Origin: Siniperca chuatsi
Lineage: Eukaryota > Chordata > Actinopteri > Centrarchiformes > Sinipercidae
Length of the DNA: 64,000 bases
Direction of reading: 5' to 3'
NCBI RefSeq assembly: GCF_020085105.1
Contig: NC_058046.1
Span: 12,866,175-12,930,174, forward strand
In this document: in pieces, positions 24,664 to 36,650 of the stretch
How positions within the stretch are numbered: the first letter of the stretch is position 1
Layout of the letters: every line of letters starts with the position of its first letter
Made by a program: the position numbers and the translations under genes
Notes under the pieces: model-generated
The model's database searches: none
What the model saw: the letters and a program-made list of their open reading frames with translations, nothing else
What the model was told of the DNA's origin: nothing

Positions 24664-25749
24664 ATGGAGATCCCCACTGTGGAATATGTTGATAACTATG
24701 AGTATTATGATGACAACGAGACTGCCTGTGACTTCTCAGAGTGGGAGCCCTCTTACTCCCTCATCCCGGTCCTCTACATGCTCATCTTCATCCTGGGCCT
24801 GTCAGGTAACGGCGTTGTCATCTTCACTGTGTGGAGATCCAAATCTAAACGTCGGGCTGCTGACGTCTACATCGGAAACCTGGCCCTTGCTGACCTCACC
24901 TTTGTTGTAACCCTACCTCTCTGGGCCGTCTACACAGCGCTGGGCTACCACTGGCCCTTCGGTGTGGCTCTGTGCAAGATCAGCAGCTATGTTGTTCTGG
25001 TCAACATGTATGCCAGTGTTTTCTGCCTCACCTGCCTGAGCTTTGACCGCTACCTGGCCATCGTGCACTCTCTGTCCAGCAGCAGGCTGCGCTCGCGGGG
25101 CACCATGCTGGCATCCTTGGGTGCTATTTGGTTCCTGTCCGGCCTGCTGGCTGTGCCCACGCTGCTCTTCCGCACCACCGTAAATGACCAAAACAGCAAC
25201 CGGACCACATGCGCCATGGACTTCAGCCTGGTGACCATGAACCAGAGGCACGAGTCCCTCTGGATTGCCGGGCTCAGCCTGTCCTCCTCTGCCTTGGGTT
25301 TTCTCCTACCTTTCTTGGCCATGACCATCTTCTACTGCTTCATCGGCTGCACCGTCACACGTCACTTCAACAACGTGCGCAAGGAGGACCAGAAGAAGAA
25401 GCGGCTGCTGAAGATCATCACCACACTGGTGGTGGTGTTTGCCATCTGCTGGACTCCCTTCCACGTCCTAAAGAGCATGGACGCCCTCTCCTACCTGAAC
25501 CTGGCTCCGAGCTCCTGCGGATTCCTGCGCTTCCTGCTGCTGGCTCACCCCTACGCCACCTGCCTGGCCTACGTCAACAGCTGCCTCAACCCGTTCTTGT
25601 ACGCCTTCTTCGACCTGCGCTTTCGTTCCCAGTGCCTGTGTCTGCTCAACCTGAAGAAGGCTATGCATGGCCAGATGAGCTCCATGTCGTCCACGCTCAG
25701 CGCCCAGACTCAGAAGTCAGAGATTCAGTCTCTGGCCACCAAGGTGTAG
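24664..25749 (+). CDS. aplnra: Apelin receptor (class A GPCR)
   Basis: An intact single-exon frame of 361 residues, the usual length and intronless layout of apelin receptors. The receptor binds apelin and Elabela/Toddler peptides at the cell surface. It signals mainly through Gi, and in fish guides mesendoderm and heart-progenitor movement. Visible features: an acidic, tyrosine-rich N-terminus with sequon N18-E-T; seven hydrophobic segments from about residue 33 to 315; the TM1 GN motif (49-50); LALAD (73-77); C104 and C183 for the ECL1-ECL2 disulfide; sequon N179; DRY 128-130; CWTPFH 262-267; NPFLY 309-313; a cysteine-rich segment QCLCLL after helix 8; and a C-terminus ending SLATKV. The N-terminus and the STLSAQTQKSE tail look more like teleost paralogue a than b. 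That choice is from memory, so the family is certain and the paralogue is not. Confidence 0.95.
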   Translation: MEIPTVEYVDNYEYYDDNETACDFSEWEPSYSLIPVLYMLIFILGLSGNGVVIFTVWRSKSKRRAADVYIGNLALADLTFVVTLPLWAVYTALGYHWPFGVALCKISSYVVLVNMYASVFCLTCLSFDRYLAIVHSLSSSRLRSRGTMLASLGAIWFLSGLLAVPTLLFRTTVNDQNSNRTTCAMDFSLVTMNQRHESLWIAGLSLSSSALGFLLPFLAMTIFYCFIGCTVTRHFNNVRKEDQKKKRLLKIITTLVVVFAICWTPFHVLKSMDALSYLNLAPSSCGFLRFLLLAHPYATCLAYVNSCLNPFLYAFFDLRFRSQCLCLLNLKKAMHGQMSSMSSTLSAQTQKSEIQSLATKV

Positions 25750-26510
25750 AGAGTTAAAGGAAAGGTGGAGCGGGGCTGCAGGCCGGCCCCAGCTCCAACC
25801 ACTGGAACACAGACTTTACGTGTCCATTGTTCAAAGCCGGTAAGATGAGATGATGAACTTTGAATGGTCACTGCTCACAGTCATGAAATCCATAATGTGT
25901 TCCTCCTATTCTACAGTGAGAGAGGTGGATGCTCTGTATGTTGTGCGGACTTGAAGCTGGAGCCAGCCGGCTGAGCTCCTTAGCTACTTTGTTCCTCAAA
26001 TTCTCAGAGAAAAAAAGTCTATTTTTTGTTGTGTCCCGCTCTGCAAACGTTCTCATTTCTATCACAAAAGAGGGCAGAATTATGATTTTAAAAACACACA
26101 CTGATGTCGGGAATTGTGAATCAATTTACATGGAAATCTGTTTACACTGGATGAAACATAAAGCTGTACAGTATTTTCATACTATAGCATTTTTCTTTTG
26201 ATCAGATCTATTGCTGTTTTGTTTTAGAAGCACTTGTTTAAAAAAAATGTGTGAGCAGGGAAATCAAACAGAGCAGTGTCCTCTTAGAAGCTTGTTGTTT
26301 GTGAAGGTAGAAGTCTGCAGGAGCAGGGGGGCGTAAGAGGAGAAAAGGTGTTGCAGATTAATTATATAGTTTGTGGAGAGGAGACGGGGGGCAGACAGGC
26401 AGATGGCAGTTGACAAATGTTGTTGGGGAACAGGAACCGAGTGGGGTGGGGTGGAGGGCTTTCGCAGTGTAGTCACGGCACTAAAGGGGACAAAGAAACT
26501 GTAAATAAAT
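25750..26510 (+). other. aplnra: Probable aplnr 3' UTR
   Basis: Non-coding sequence after the aplnr stop codon with an AATAAA hexamer at about 26504-26509 (within gtaaataaatgttcc). The 3' end would lie shortly after. Assignment rests on distance and hexamer only. Confidence 0.45.
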
Positions 26511-29294
26511 GTTCCAATTTGGTGTATATGTTTTATTTTTTGACATCACTGTAACTAACTACTGTATTAAAGATGTGCTCTATGAACCAGATCTCTTGTA
26601 AGTGTTTGTGAAAACCAAAGTGATACTTTAGTTAACAGCTTTGAAAATGTCATTTAAAAGGTGGAGAGGAGAAAGTAAAGAAAATCTTAATACTACATTT
26701 AAATATTTGCACAAAGGCGGCCTTTTGACTTGTCTTTCTTTTCATTAAACCTGTAGTATCACATCTGTTTCATTACACCATCCTGTTATTTCAGTGTTAA
26801 GTATCTCCAGAGGGTTCAAGCTTTGTTATGAATGCGTTGCATTTGGTTTACACCTTCAGACTAACAGATCTCTAATCTCTATTGATTTACAGCCAGTATC
26901 CAGACTGTAACCGGATAATGCAAAATAACCGTCATCCTGAGAGTGTGTATTCGATACCCAGCTGTGACTTCCATCAGATGTAGTACTTTAACTATTTGAT
27001 GACACAGTCCTGTTGGTTACAATCAAAGGTTTTTGAATTTGAAAGACTGTGTTTATTTATAACCAGCAGAAGGATGCACCAACCAAGTATTGTGAGTAAT
27101 GTGTTTTTAGTTAATAGGCAAGTCCATTCTAAAGTTCCTAAAGCAATGTTATTTACTGTCACAAAAAAACACTGTCAGCATCTAGACTGGACTATCTATC
27201 CACAGGAGGTAAAGCCAACCAAACCCCACATGTTCACTGAATAATAGGGTCATTACCAACGAGTGACTCTTCTGAGCGCTCCTTTGATTTGACAGTAATG
27301 AGCTCTGTTGGACATAATCACTGTTTAGAGATGGCGGCGGCTGCGGCGGCAGGGGGAAGTGGGGCTCTAATCCTGGCAGAAGTCGGGCCACCGAACAAGT
27401 CAATATTTGTCCCTGCTGACAAGAGATTGCAGTTAGAGCGGTTGTTGTGGTGCAGGGCGGGGCTGGGGGGGGGGCTGACTGCAGATGCTCTGACACACTG
27501 AGCGGAGGGGCTTTGCTCGGAAAATGAGAAAAAAGAGAAATTGCGAATGAGGTGAGAAAGTTAGGAAAAAATCACAGCCTTACGAGGCCGTCTTGCATCA
27601 CATCTTAAAGTAACAACATGTGTGAAACAGCGAGAGTGTGAAGCCGCATGATTCATCTTCTCTTTGTGTGTGAGAGATCATATGTTACTTATTGTCCATC
27701 CTGGCAATATGGAGCAGATCTGACAGCGGTGGAGCTTGAAGTAGATCACAAGATGGTTCACTGTGATGGATGTGAGAAACAGGATTGCTTAAACCCACCG
27801 TTATTCTTCATATAGTTGAGTCAGATGCCATTTGGAAGCATTTATAAGTGGAGATTTTTAAGGACCTTTGCGTACCTTAAAACCAAGTTAATATATGAAG
27901 CACAGAGGGAATGAAACCCATAACACAGGCTTTTACAGCATCGTTAAACAATATAGGACCATAACAAAAGCATTCAGCCTTCATCTGGTTTATCTTTAAA
28001 CAGTAGATATGAGTTTGACAATAAGACAGGGTGGAGTCAATCATGCATGCGGGACTGGCCAGACTTGTTGTTGTTATTGAGATGAGCTGGGCTGACAGCT
28101 TGTCTGATGCTGTTAGCCAGCAAGTCCACTTTGGGATAACTCACCCAGAATACCAGCTGACCAAAGCACCGGGGGTACACAGGCTAGACCGCCAACACAA
28201 AAACAACAGTTGTGTAGGCCTCCGAATGTACATAAATGTTGTCTGTGTTCGTGTGTGGCCTGTGTGACCTGTATGAATGTTTGGGTGTGGGCTTTACAGT
28301 GCTCCCAAAGTACTCTAAGAGGCAGTTCTACCATGGTAATCCACTGGCCCCTTTTTATTTTTTATTTTTCCTCATCAGGAGAGTAGAGCATGAACTTTCC
28401 CATTAATGTACTGGGTTTGGTTTATTCTGACCAACAGCCTCTACCTCTTGTCAAAACAAAAAAGACCCTTCAGCCTTTTGCATGCTTTACTTCACGACAC
28501 ATTAAATGAGGTGCATTCACACTTTAATTCCTCTAGAATGAAAATCAACTCAGTATTTTTATTTCTTTTCATTATTTCTTAAGGTATGGGTCTGTTTTAC
28601 TGACTTTTATTTTATGGACTTTCTGTCATGTTTAAAGATCACATGACAAATTTGATACCTTCCATCTTAAAGGATAAAGTTGCTGATGTTCGATATTTGT
28701 GATATTTGTGAAAAGACCAAAACCAACAATGTATAAGTCTGTCTCTCAGTGCTTTCTGACGTCCGTTTGTTGGGGACTATTTTCAGCTGCGGATTAATAC
28801 ACATTTGGTGCTCTAGTGAGTATTTACAGCAGCAGGATGGTGTATGTGGTTGTGACTAAAAATAAACTACAGTACCTATGTTCATGGTAATAAAAAAAAC
28901 ATGTCACCTAGTGCAACACTGTGGTTCATTAATGTGTTTTTGAACAATAATGGAGTGCTATGGCAGACAGGAATAAGGTCAGCCTTTAACTACACAGACA
29001 ATACTTAATTTATTACTGGTTTTGGGCTTTTCACAAGATTTATTGAGACTGAGAAGAATATAGTATATCACCACACATATCCTTTAATCTCACTGGTAGC
29101 ACTACCACTCAGCATCTCCAGTCCAAACTACAAGTGAAACACATTAAAGCAGCAGACACAGGTGCCTGCTCTGAGTGTTGTCGTCAGTGTGAGCTGCCAC
29201 ACCCAAATGGGACATCTGAACCAAAACACAACTGCTCGCCTCTCCTCAGATCTCCCTGCTGTCCCATCCCACCCAAGCAGCAACAAATGCAATG

Positions 29295-29295
<1 letters not shown>

Positions 29296-29364
<69 letters not shown>
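29296..29364. repeat. (GT)n microsatellite, about 35 units
   Basis: Uninterrupted GT/TG array of 69 bp. It creates spurious poly-Cys/Val and poly-His/Thr frames on the two strands. Confidence 0.97.
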
Positions 29365-29365
<1 letters not shown>

Positions 29366-29462
29366 CATATGCACATGTAAACAGAGATTTGACACATTCC
29401 ATGGGCTGTCAACGCTAACCCTACTTTCTCTGTAGCATTTGTCCACCTGTTGCCAGACTACA

Positions 29463-29480
29463 ACACACACACACACACAC
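29463..29480. repeat. (AC)n microsatellite, short
   Basis: Nine AC units about 100 bp after the (GT)n tract. Confidence 0.85.
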
Positions 29481-30187
29481 GATCAGCTCCACATTCCTAT
29501 AATCACTCCTAAGACAAACAGCAAAAATGATTCACAAAAGACGCAGTTAGGGAAAGTATCTCTCCATACAATCCATCCATTAGTTGGTTTAACACAGAGC
29601 AGAGTGAGGGGGGTGGAGGTGGAAGGGGGGTGAGAGCATCGCTTATTATCTGTCCAAAAACCTTTGTCTGAAAGATCAAAAGGACCTTTGGGTGCCCCTC
29701 TCCCTGCCCTGTCTGTTGTCTTACCTGTGAATCTGGAGCACAAAGGGTCTACTGGAGCCCCAAAAACTCAGGAAAGAGGACTTGCGGAAGGGGGGTGAGG
29801 GTGTTGAAGTGTGGGCTGTCACATACATCCACGCACTAATCAGAGTTTGGCAGCATTTGAATCAAAACATAATGACAGTTGTGAGGTTACATGTTTATAT
29901 TGCCAGCAGTCAGTTCTGATCAAACCACACCCACACAGTCCTCACTTTGCTGATTAGCTGAATGTTTGAGTGTTAAACTCTTAATGAATATACTAAGAAT
30001 GTTTTTTTCCCCCAAATTATAACTTTGATTGTTGAATATTTAATGTGAATTTGAAACCAAATTTTTAGGGGCTCTAAAATGTTTTTGTTTTATTTGTAAT
30101 CTGCACATAAAGAAACAGGCATTTATAAGGGTGACTCAAACTAGATGTGACAATCTTGGATTATTAACTTTTTATTACAGTCAAACA

Positions 30188-30380
30188 AATAGTTTGACAT
30201 TTTGGGAAATACGCTTATTCGCTTGATAAGAAGATCGATACCACTCTCAAATCTGTCCGTTCAATATAAATCGGGAGCCAGCAGTGGTTAGCTTAGCTTA
30301 GCAGAAAGACTGGAAACAGTGCCTGCCAGCACCTCTAAAGCTCACTAATTAATACGCATTGCCCAAAATGTTGAACTATT
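30188..30380. mobile_element. Short MITE of the 'ACATTTTGGGAA' family
   Basis: Left end aatagtttgacattttggg (30188-30206) and right end cccaaaatgttgaactatt (30362-30380) are inverted repeats with two mismatches. Internal words 'gaagatcgataccactctca' and 'agcagtggttagcttagctt' identify the family shared with 8921-9036. At 193 bp it is probably internally deleted. Confidence 0.7.
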
Positions 30381-30952
30381 GCTTTAAACAAAAGATAAAA
30401 TTAAAAGCTGCATGATTGTGTAACCCAGATTTCTCTGTAGAAAAATTTACATAAGTGAACATTTTGTTTGAGGAACCTTCTTTTAAGCCTTGGATTGACA
30501 GTTTTGTGATAAGAAACTGTCCAGAGGATTAAGGCTCATACTGTACTGTTAATAACATAAAGTGTCTGAGTCAGTGGTCTCAGTATGAGCCCAGCACCAG
30601 TCTAGACAGCAGAGCCTCTGATCCACCAAAACAAGTCAGTCCAACCTGACGCAGAAACCTGCGTCCCCTCTGCCATCCCCTCCCACTAATGCTATGTTGC
30701 ACTGCTTGTTTACAGTGTACACACCTTGAACATGAAGCATTTCTCTTTTCAGTCTTCTCTGTCTCACTGACGTTGATGAAAACCCATTTCCATTGTATTG
30801 AATTGTTAGCTACAAGACAAGCTAACATGTTACAGAGCTACACATCTTAAATGTTCACTATCCAAAGATGATGGTGGGGCTTTAAGAATCATGATAATAA
30901 TAAAAACTATAAAATCTTAGCCATAAGAGACACTTGTATTGTATATATGTAT

Positions 30953-31266
30953 ATAATTTCTAGCTGAAATTATTAGTCGATTATGTGACTATAAAATTAA
31001 TTAGCAACAATTTTGATTAATTGTTTAAGTGATTTTTTAAGTAAAAATGCCAACATTTCGCTGGTTCCAGGCTCTCAAATGTAAATATTTGCTGTTTTTT
31101 TTAGTTCTCTGCAGTATGATAGTGAGTTAAATGTTTTTAGGTTTTGGACTGTTGGTAGGGCAAAAGACTTTATCTTGGACTCTGGGAAACTGTGGTAGAC
31201 ATTTTACACTATTTCATAGAGAAAACGATTAATCAAGAGAATAATCTGCAGATTAATTGATAACTT
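30953..31266. mobile_element. 'AGCTGAAATTATT' hAT-like MITE, copy 1
   Basis: Shares 'agctgaaattatt', 'aaaatgccaacattt…ggttcc', 'gactttatcttggactctgg' and 'attaatctgcagatt' type blocks with the element at 51459-51770. The flanks tatataat (left) and tatataaa (right, 31281-31288) resemble an 8-bp duplication, as expected of hAT elements. Edges approximate. Confidence 0.55.
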
Positions 31267-31269
31267 TTA

Positions 31270-33470
<2,201 letters not shown>

Positions 33471-33478
33471 TGAGTTTA

Positions 33479-34289
33479 CAGCTTTTCTCATTCGCTTTGG
33501 CTCAATTCTTGAATGAGAAATATTTTTTTCAAAACAATAAGTTCAAATCTGTGAACAATTAGTTTGTTGATTAGAATTTCTCATTCATTCAAGCAAATTG
33601 CACATGTTTTGGCACATGTGTGCAAAAGTATAACTGTCTACAATTTGCACAATAACCACTTGCACATGGCTTGCTGTTCAAAACTGATAAGTTGATTCTC
33701 AGCGAAACTGTCGTACTCTTCACAACTTCTAAACATTCTTTCATCGTTTGAGCAACACAACACATTTCTACACAACACATTTCTACACAAATAAATGTAC
33801 TGTATACATACAAATGTGCATATCCTTTTTGTGTGTGCTACTGTATTGTACAGTATTGACTTTTCCCAGTAAACATTTACCTACTATTGAAATCTGAATC
33901 CAAAAAGCTCAGTGCGATACACAATAGCATTCAGCTAGACAAAACTGACATTCTTGTTTAGTACGGTGAGCAGTCAGTGTCAACAAAATAGCAGAACAAA
34001 ACAGAGATTTGTATATAAGAAACATCTCCAGGCTTGACTGCCATGGTGAAAAAACATCTAAACATTTTGACCCGCACGGCTCACGCGATGACAAAACAAC
34101 TTTTCATTTTTTGGGGGGCATTGGCCAATTTACTGACACAATAACTAGGTTTTGAAGCATGAATGAAATGTTTTGGGTGAGTTTCTACCTTTTGCAGACA
34201 TGCAATAGAGTTGTGATGTCCCATGAAACAGTTGTGACAATTATACTTACTGTTTCAAACAATGAGCCAAAGCAATTGAGAAAAAACTG
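33479..34289. mobile_element. 811-bp TA-flanked Tc1/mariner-like non-autonomous element
   Basis: Both ends carry long inverted repeats: the left starts cagcttttctcattcgcttt, and the reverse complement of the right end starts cagttttttctcaattgctt. Similarity continues for about 40 bp ('ggctcaattcttgaa' against 'ggctcattgtttgaa'). Each end abuts a TA dinucleotide (33477-33478 and 34290-34291), the expected duplication for the IS630/Tc1/mariner group. The inside has only frames of up to 74 codons and no DDE transposase motif I can see. Confidence 0.7.
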
Positions 34290-34299
34290 TAAACTGGCC

Positions 34300-34697
34300 A
34301 GTTTAACACATTTAAACAATAGCTTTCAGTCCTTTTGTGCTGTAATCTAAGTTGAGCATTTAAACAGAATCCTATAATCAACTCCCCCCATAGTTTGAAG
34401 CGCTAAGTAATGGCACAAAAATGCAATGGCTATATTGAAGTGAATAGGAAATCGCTTCAAAACTCTCACAAGATGTTTGATTATTTTCATTCATTATAAT
34501 TGCAATTTTCAAACATACTTTTTATTTCTATAAAAAGCTAATAATATGGCTGAAAGTGACAGCCCCCTCAGTAAATCCTATAACTGGACAGCAGTGTAGC
34601 AGGTACAGTAATGGTCACACCTGAATGCTTTTGTTCCTGGTTTGTTGTCAGTCCAGTCGTATAATGATCAAGATTTCCTTAGGCTCCCAAGTCAGAG
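34300..34697. other. 3' flank of the coiled-coil gene
   Basis: Non-coding. On the - strand an AATAAA hexamer (tttatt on + at about 34521-34526) lies about 175 bp past the stop codon of the coiled-coil gene and is a plausible polyadenylation signal for it. Confidence 0.4.
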
Positions 34698-35690
34698 TCA
34701 GTTCCCTGCTTTAGCTTTTGCCCGGACGGGCTTTTTGCGCTGATGCAGTGGGGGGCAAGCAGGCGGGAGCAGCGGCTTGTAGCCCTGGCACAGCTGGTTG
34801 CCTGGTAGGGAGAGCACTGGATCTCTCAGAAGTCGAGAGCTTTTACTCTTCGAGGAGCTCAGTGTCTCTGATTTGGCGCGTGGGCCAATGATGACAGGGG
34901 CACAGGTCTTAGGGATGATGGTGGTCATGGTGCGAGTCAGGACTCTACCTCTTCTGGACACCAGTGAAGGAGCTGCTGAAGACTTCTGTTTCTTGTCTGG
35001 ACCTTTGCTCTCTTGTTGTTTGGGATGTGCCTGTTGTAGATTGTGGGACTGCCAGCTCTGTGTCTTACACTCCAAGACTTTCAGAGCCTGGTCAGTGTAG
35101 GCCTGCATTTCTTTACGCACCTGGGAAATCTGTACTTCAAACTCATCCCTTAAGGCCTTTTTACTAGCCTCAAGTTTTTTTTCAAAAATTGCACACAACT
35201 CCTCCTCCTTTAGATCCATCTCATCTTTGCTCTCATCTGTCAACGTCTCTGCTTGTTTCTTCTCCTCCTTGCTGACATTCTTGCCCTTAGGTTCACTGTT
35301 CACCTGTGCAATCTCTATTTCTCTGTCTTTGACTTTTTGCACTAGCTCCAGCATGCTGCTCTTTGGGGCCTTCATACCCACTTGTGATCTGATCTGGTTA
35401 CGTACCTGTTGGAAAACAGACTTCACCTTTGCTTGTGTCTCCTTTTCTGCAGCAACGCTGTCCTCCGAACATTCATCCTCCAGACTGACAGAGAAGATCT
35501 GCTCTTCTGCTGTAACAGCGTCGTCCCGCTGCTGCTCCTTTTGCTCACCATTCACCAGTATTTGTGGATTTGTTTCAGATGATAATTCACTCATTTTTAT
35601 TTCTTGATTTCTTGTCCCTTGAACTGGAGCTACTTCAATTATGTGAGGAGTGCTGGTGTGGGAAGGACCCAATTGACTGAGACGTTTGTC
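34698..35690 (-). CDS. Uncharacterised coiled-coil protein (probable last exon)
   Basis: A long - strand frame ends at 34698. The first ATG is at 35594 (MSELSSETNPQILVNGEQ…), giving 298 residues. The frame stays open further upstream to a TAG, and a pyrimidine-tract acceptor (tatcctctctaag) sits just before 35690. So this may be the last exon of a longer protein, or the frame may start at 35594 after a 5' UTR. What is seen: an acidic N-terminal third, a Lys/Glu-rich middle with a predicted coiled coil (about residues 145-195, EKKLEASKKALRDEFEVQIS), then a basic Ser/Lys-rich tail with RVLTRTMTTIIPK and a C-terminus HQRKKPVRAKAKAGN. There is no catalytic motif, signal peptide or membrane segment. 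Its composition is clearly protein-like. I do not recognise the family. It lies head-to-head with hpd, about 2.5 kb away. Confidence 0.7.
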   Translation of the reverse strand, partial: DKRLSQLGPSHTSTPHIIEVAPVQGTRNQEIKMSELSSETNPQILVNGEQKEQQRDDAVTAEEQIFSVSLEDECSEDSVAAEKETQAKVKSVFQQVRNQIRSQVGMKAPKSSMLELVQKVKDREIEIAQVNSEPKGKNVSKEEKKQAETLTDESKDEMDLKEEELCAIFEKKLEASKKALRDEFEVQISQVRKEMQAYTDQALKVLECKTQSWQSHNLQQAHPKQQESKGPDKKQKSSAAPSLVSRRGRVLTRTMTTIIPKTCAPVIIGPRAKSETLSSSKSKSSRLLRDPVLSLPGNQLCQGYKPLLPPACPPLHQRKKPVRAKAKAGN

Positions 35691-36270
35691 CTTAGAGAGG
35701 ATAAATACCAGGGGATTTAGGCCTATAGTCTAGTGTAATGCAGCATGACATATGAGATAACGTTTAAAAACATTGTAGTGAGACAACAGCAATGCAAGTT
35801 AAACCAGTTAAAACATCAAATCTATCAACATCCAGCGTTTTCAAGTAGATGACACCATTAAAAGCCTGGAATAACTGCTTCTGCTCTGGCAGAGCAGCAC
35901 TGTAAGTGTAGTGTAAGTGCAACTCTGTCCAATGGCACTTACAACAAACAACACCTCCCATATCACACTTTTAAATGATCTAAAAGCCGCAGTTGTGTAA
36001 AGCAGCCAATATTATTGAATCCCGCATGTTGTGTTTCTCTGTCTGAGTGTGTGTAGTTGCATCCCATGACAACAGTGAACCTCCTGGTAACAGCATGAAA
36101 AACAAAGATCTTCAGGGACAGTCGCAGAGGGAGCGCAGGGGGGCGGGCATGAAATTCTCATTAGTGGTTAGTGAGCTGTTACTCGATTGAAGAGTTACAA
36201 CACACAACTAACAAACCTTGCTCCAGTAGTTCATCAACATGTTTTCTATGGAGGACTTGAATAAGAAGAG
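35691..36270. other. Upstream flank of the coiled-coil gene
   Basis: A 65-codon - strand frame (35764-35961, starting MGGVVCCKCHW) could be an upstream exon but has no clear donor. A 36-codon - strand frame near 35,990-36,100 is equally undecided. No promoter element stands out. Confidence 0.35.
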
Positions 36271-36650
36271 TGGTAACACTTAACAATACACTACACAAGA
36301 ATGTGAGTAGTTACTTAAGAATGAGTGAGGGACAAATGAGAAACAACCTGATTAATGAATAATTAATGATTAATGAATCGTTAATGAGTAGTTCCTGAAT
36401 AACTCTGAATCGGCCGCTGAGCAGCACAACAACTCATTAATAAGAATCAGAATCAAGACGTTTCGGCTCCCATCCGGAAGGGAGCCGAAAACGTCTTGAT
36501 TCTGAAAACAGTGTCCAGATGACTACGACTGAAACCTTTTCTACGATAGAACACTCCTGGACGAATGAGGGACTACACCGTCTAACTCATTAATAACTTA
36601 ATCATTACTCTTTTTGTGCACCCCCAAGTAAAGTGACACATCACACTGAG
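36271..36650. mobile_element. 'GGTAACACTT' MITE interrupted by a fold-back insertion
   Basis: Starts ggtaacacttaacaatac and runs through repeated 'attaatgattaatgaatcg' type blocks to a right end (ccaagtaaagtgacac) whose reverse complement roughly matches the left. This is an imperfect member of the GGTAACACTT…AAGTGTTACC repeats common in fish. It is split by a 140-bp insertion at 36444-36583. Confidence 0.5.
36444..36583. mobile_element. 140-bp fold-back insertion with 13-bp TSD (Penelope-like tail?)
   Basis: Perfect direct repeats aactcattaataa flank it (36431-36443 and 36584-36596). Inside, arms at 36448-36471 and 36480-36504 are reverse complements (24 bp, one inserted A) around an 8-nt loop (atccggaa). 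They contain gggagccgaaa-acgtcttg. A single-copy tail follows (gtccagatgactacgactga … gaatgagggactacacc). The word ggagccgaaacgtctt and the short inverted 5' copy recall 3' ends of Penelope-like retroelements of fish, but that family name is an inference. Confidence 0.65.

Larger units (their letters stand above)
26511..30182. other. Intergenic DNA, no gene seen
   Basis: Holds a GC-rich patch around 27,290-27,500 with a run of GCG/GGC codon-like repeats, the GT microsatellite at 29.3 kb and a short AC tract at 29463-29480. Frames through the GC patch and the microsatellites are low-complexity translations and are not taken as genes. Confidence 0.5.

Noticed and set aside
25209-25757. 182-codon frame inside aplnr
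   Set aside because: Alternative frame of the intact receptor gene, proline-rich because of GC-rich codons.
27289-27501. Alanine-rich frame starting near MAAAAAAGGSG
   Set aside because: GCG/GGC repeat translation in a GC-rich patch, not continued by an exon.
29134-29476. Frames rich in Cys/Val or His/Thr on both strands
   Set aside because: Products of the (GT)n tract, with the same low complexity in several frames.
35764-35961. 65-codon - strand frame as a first exon of the coiled-coil gene
   Set aside because: It starts with a plausible ATG but has no clear donor joining it to 35690, so it was left out as an exon.
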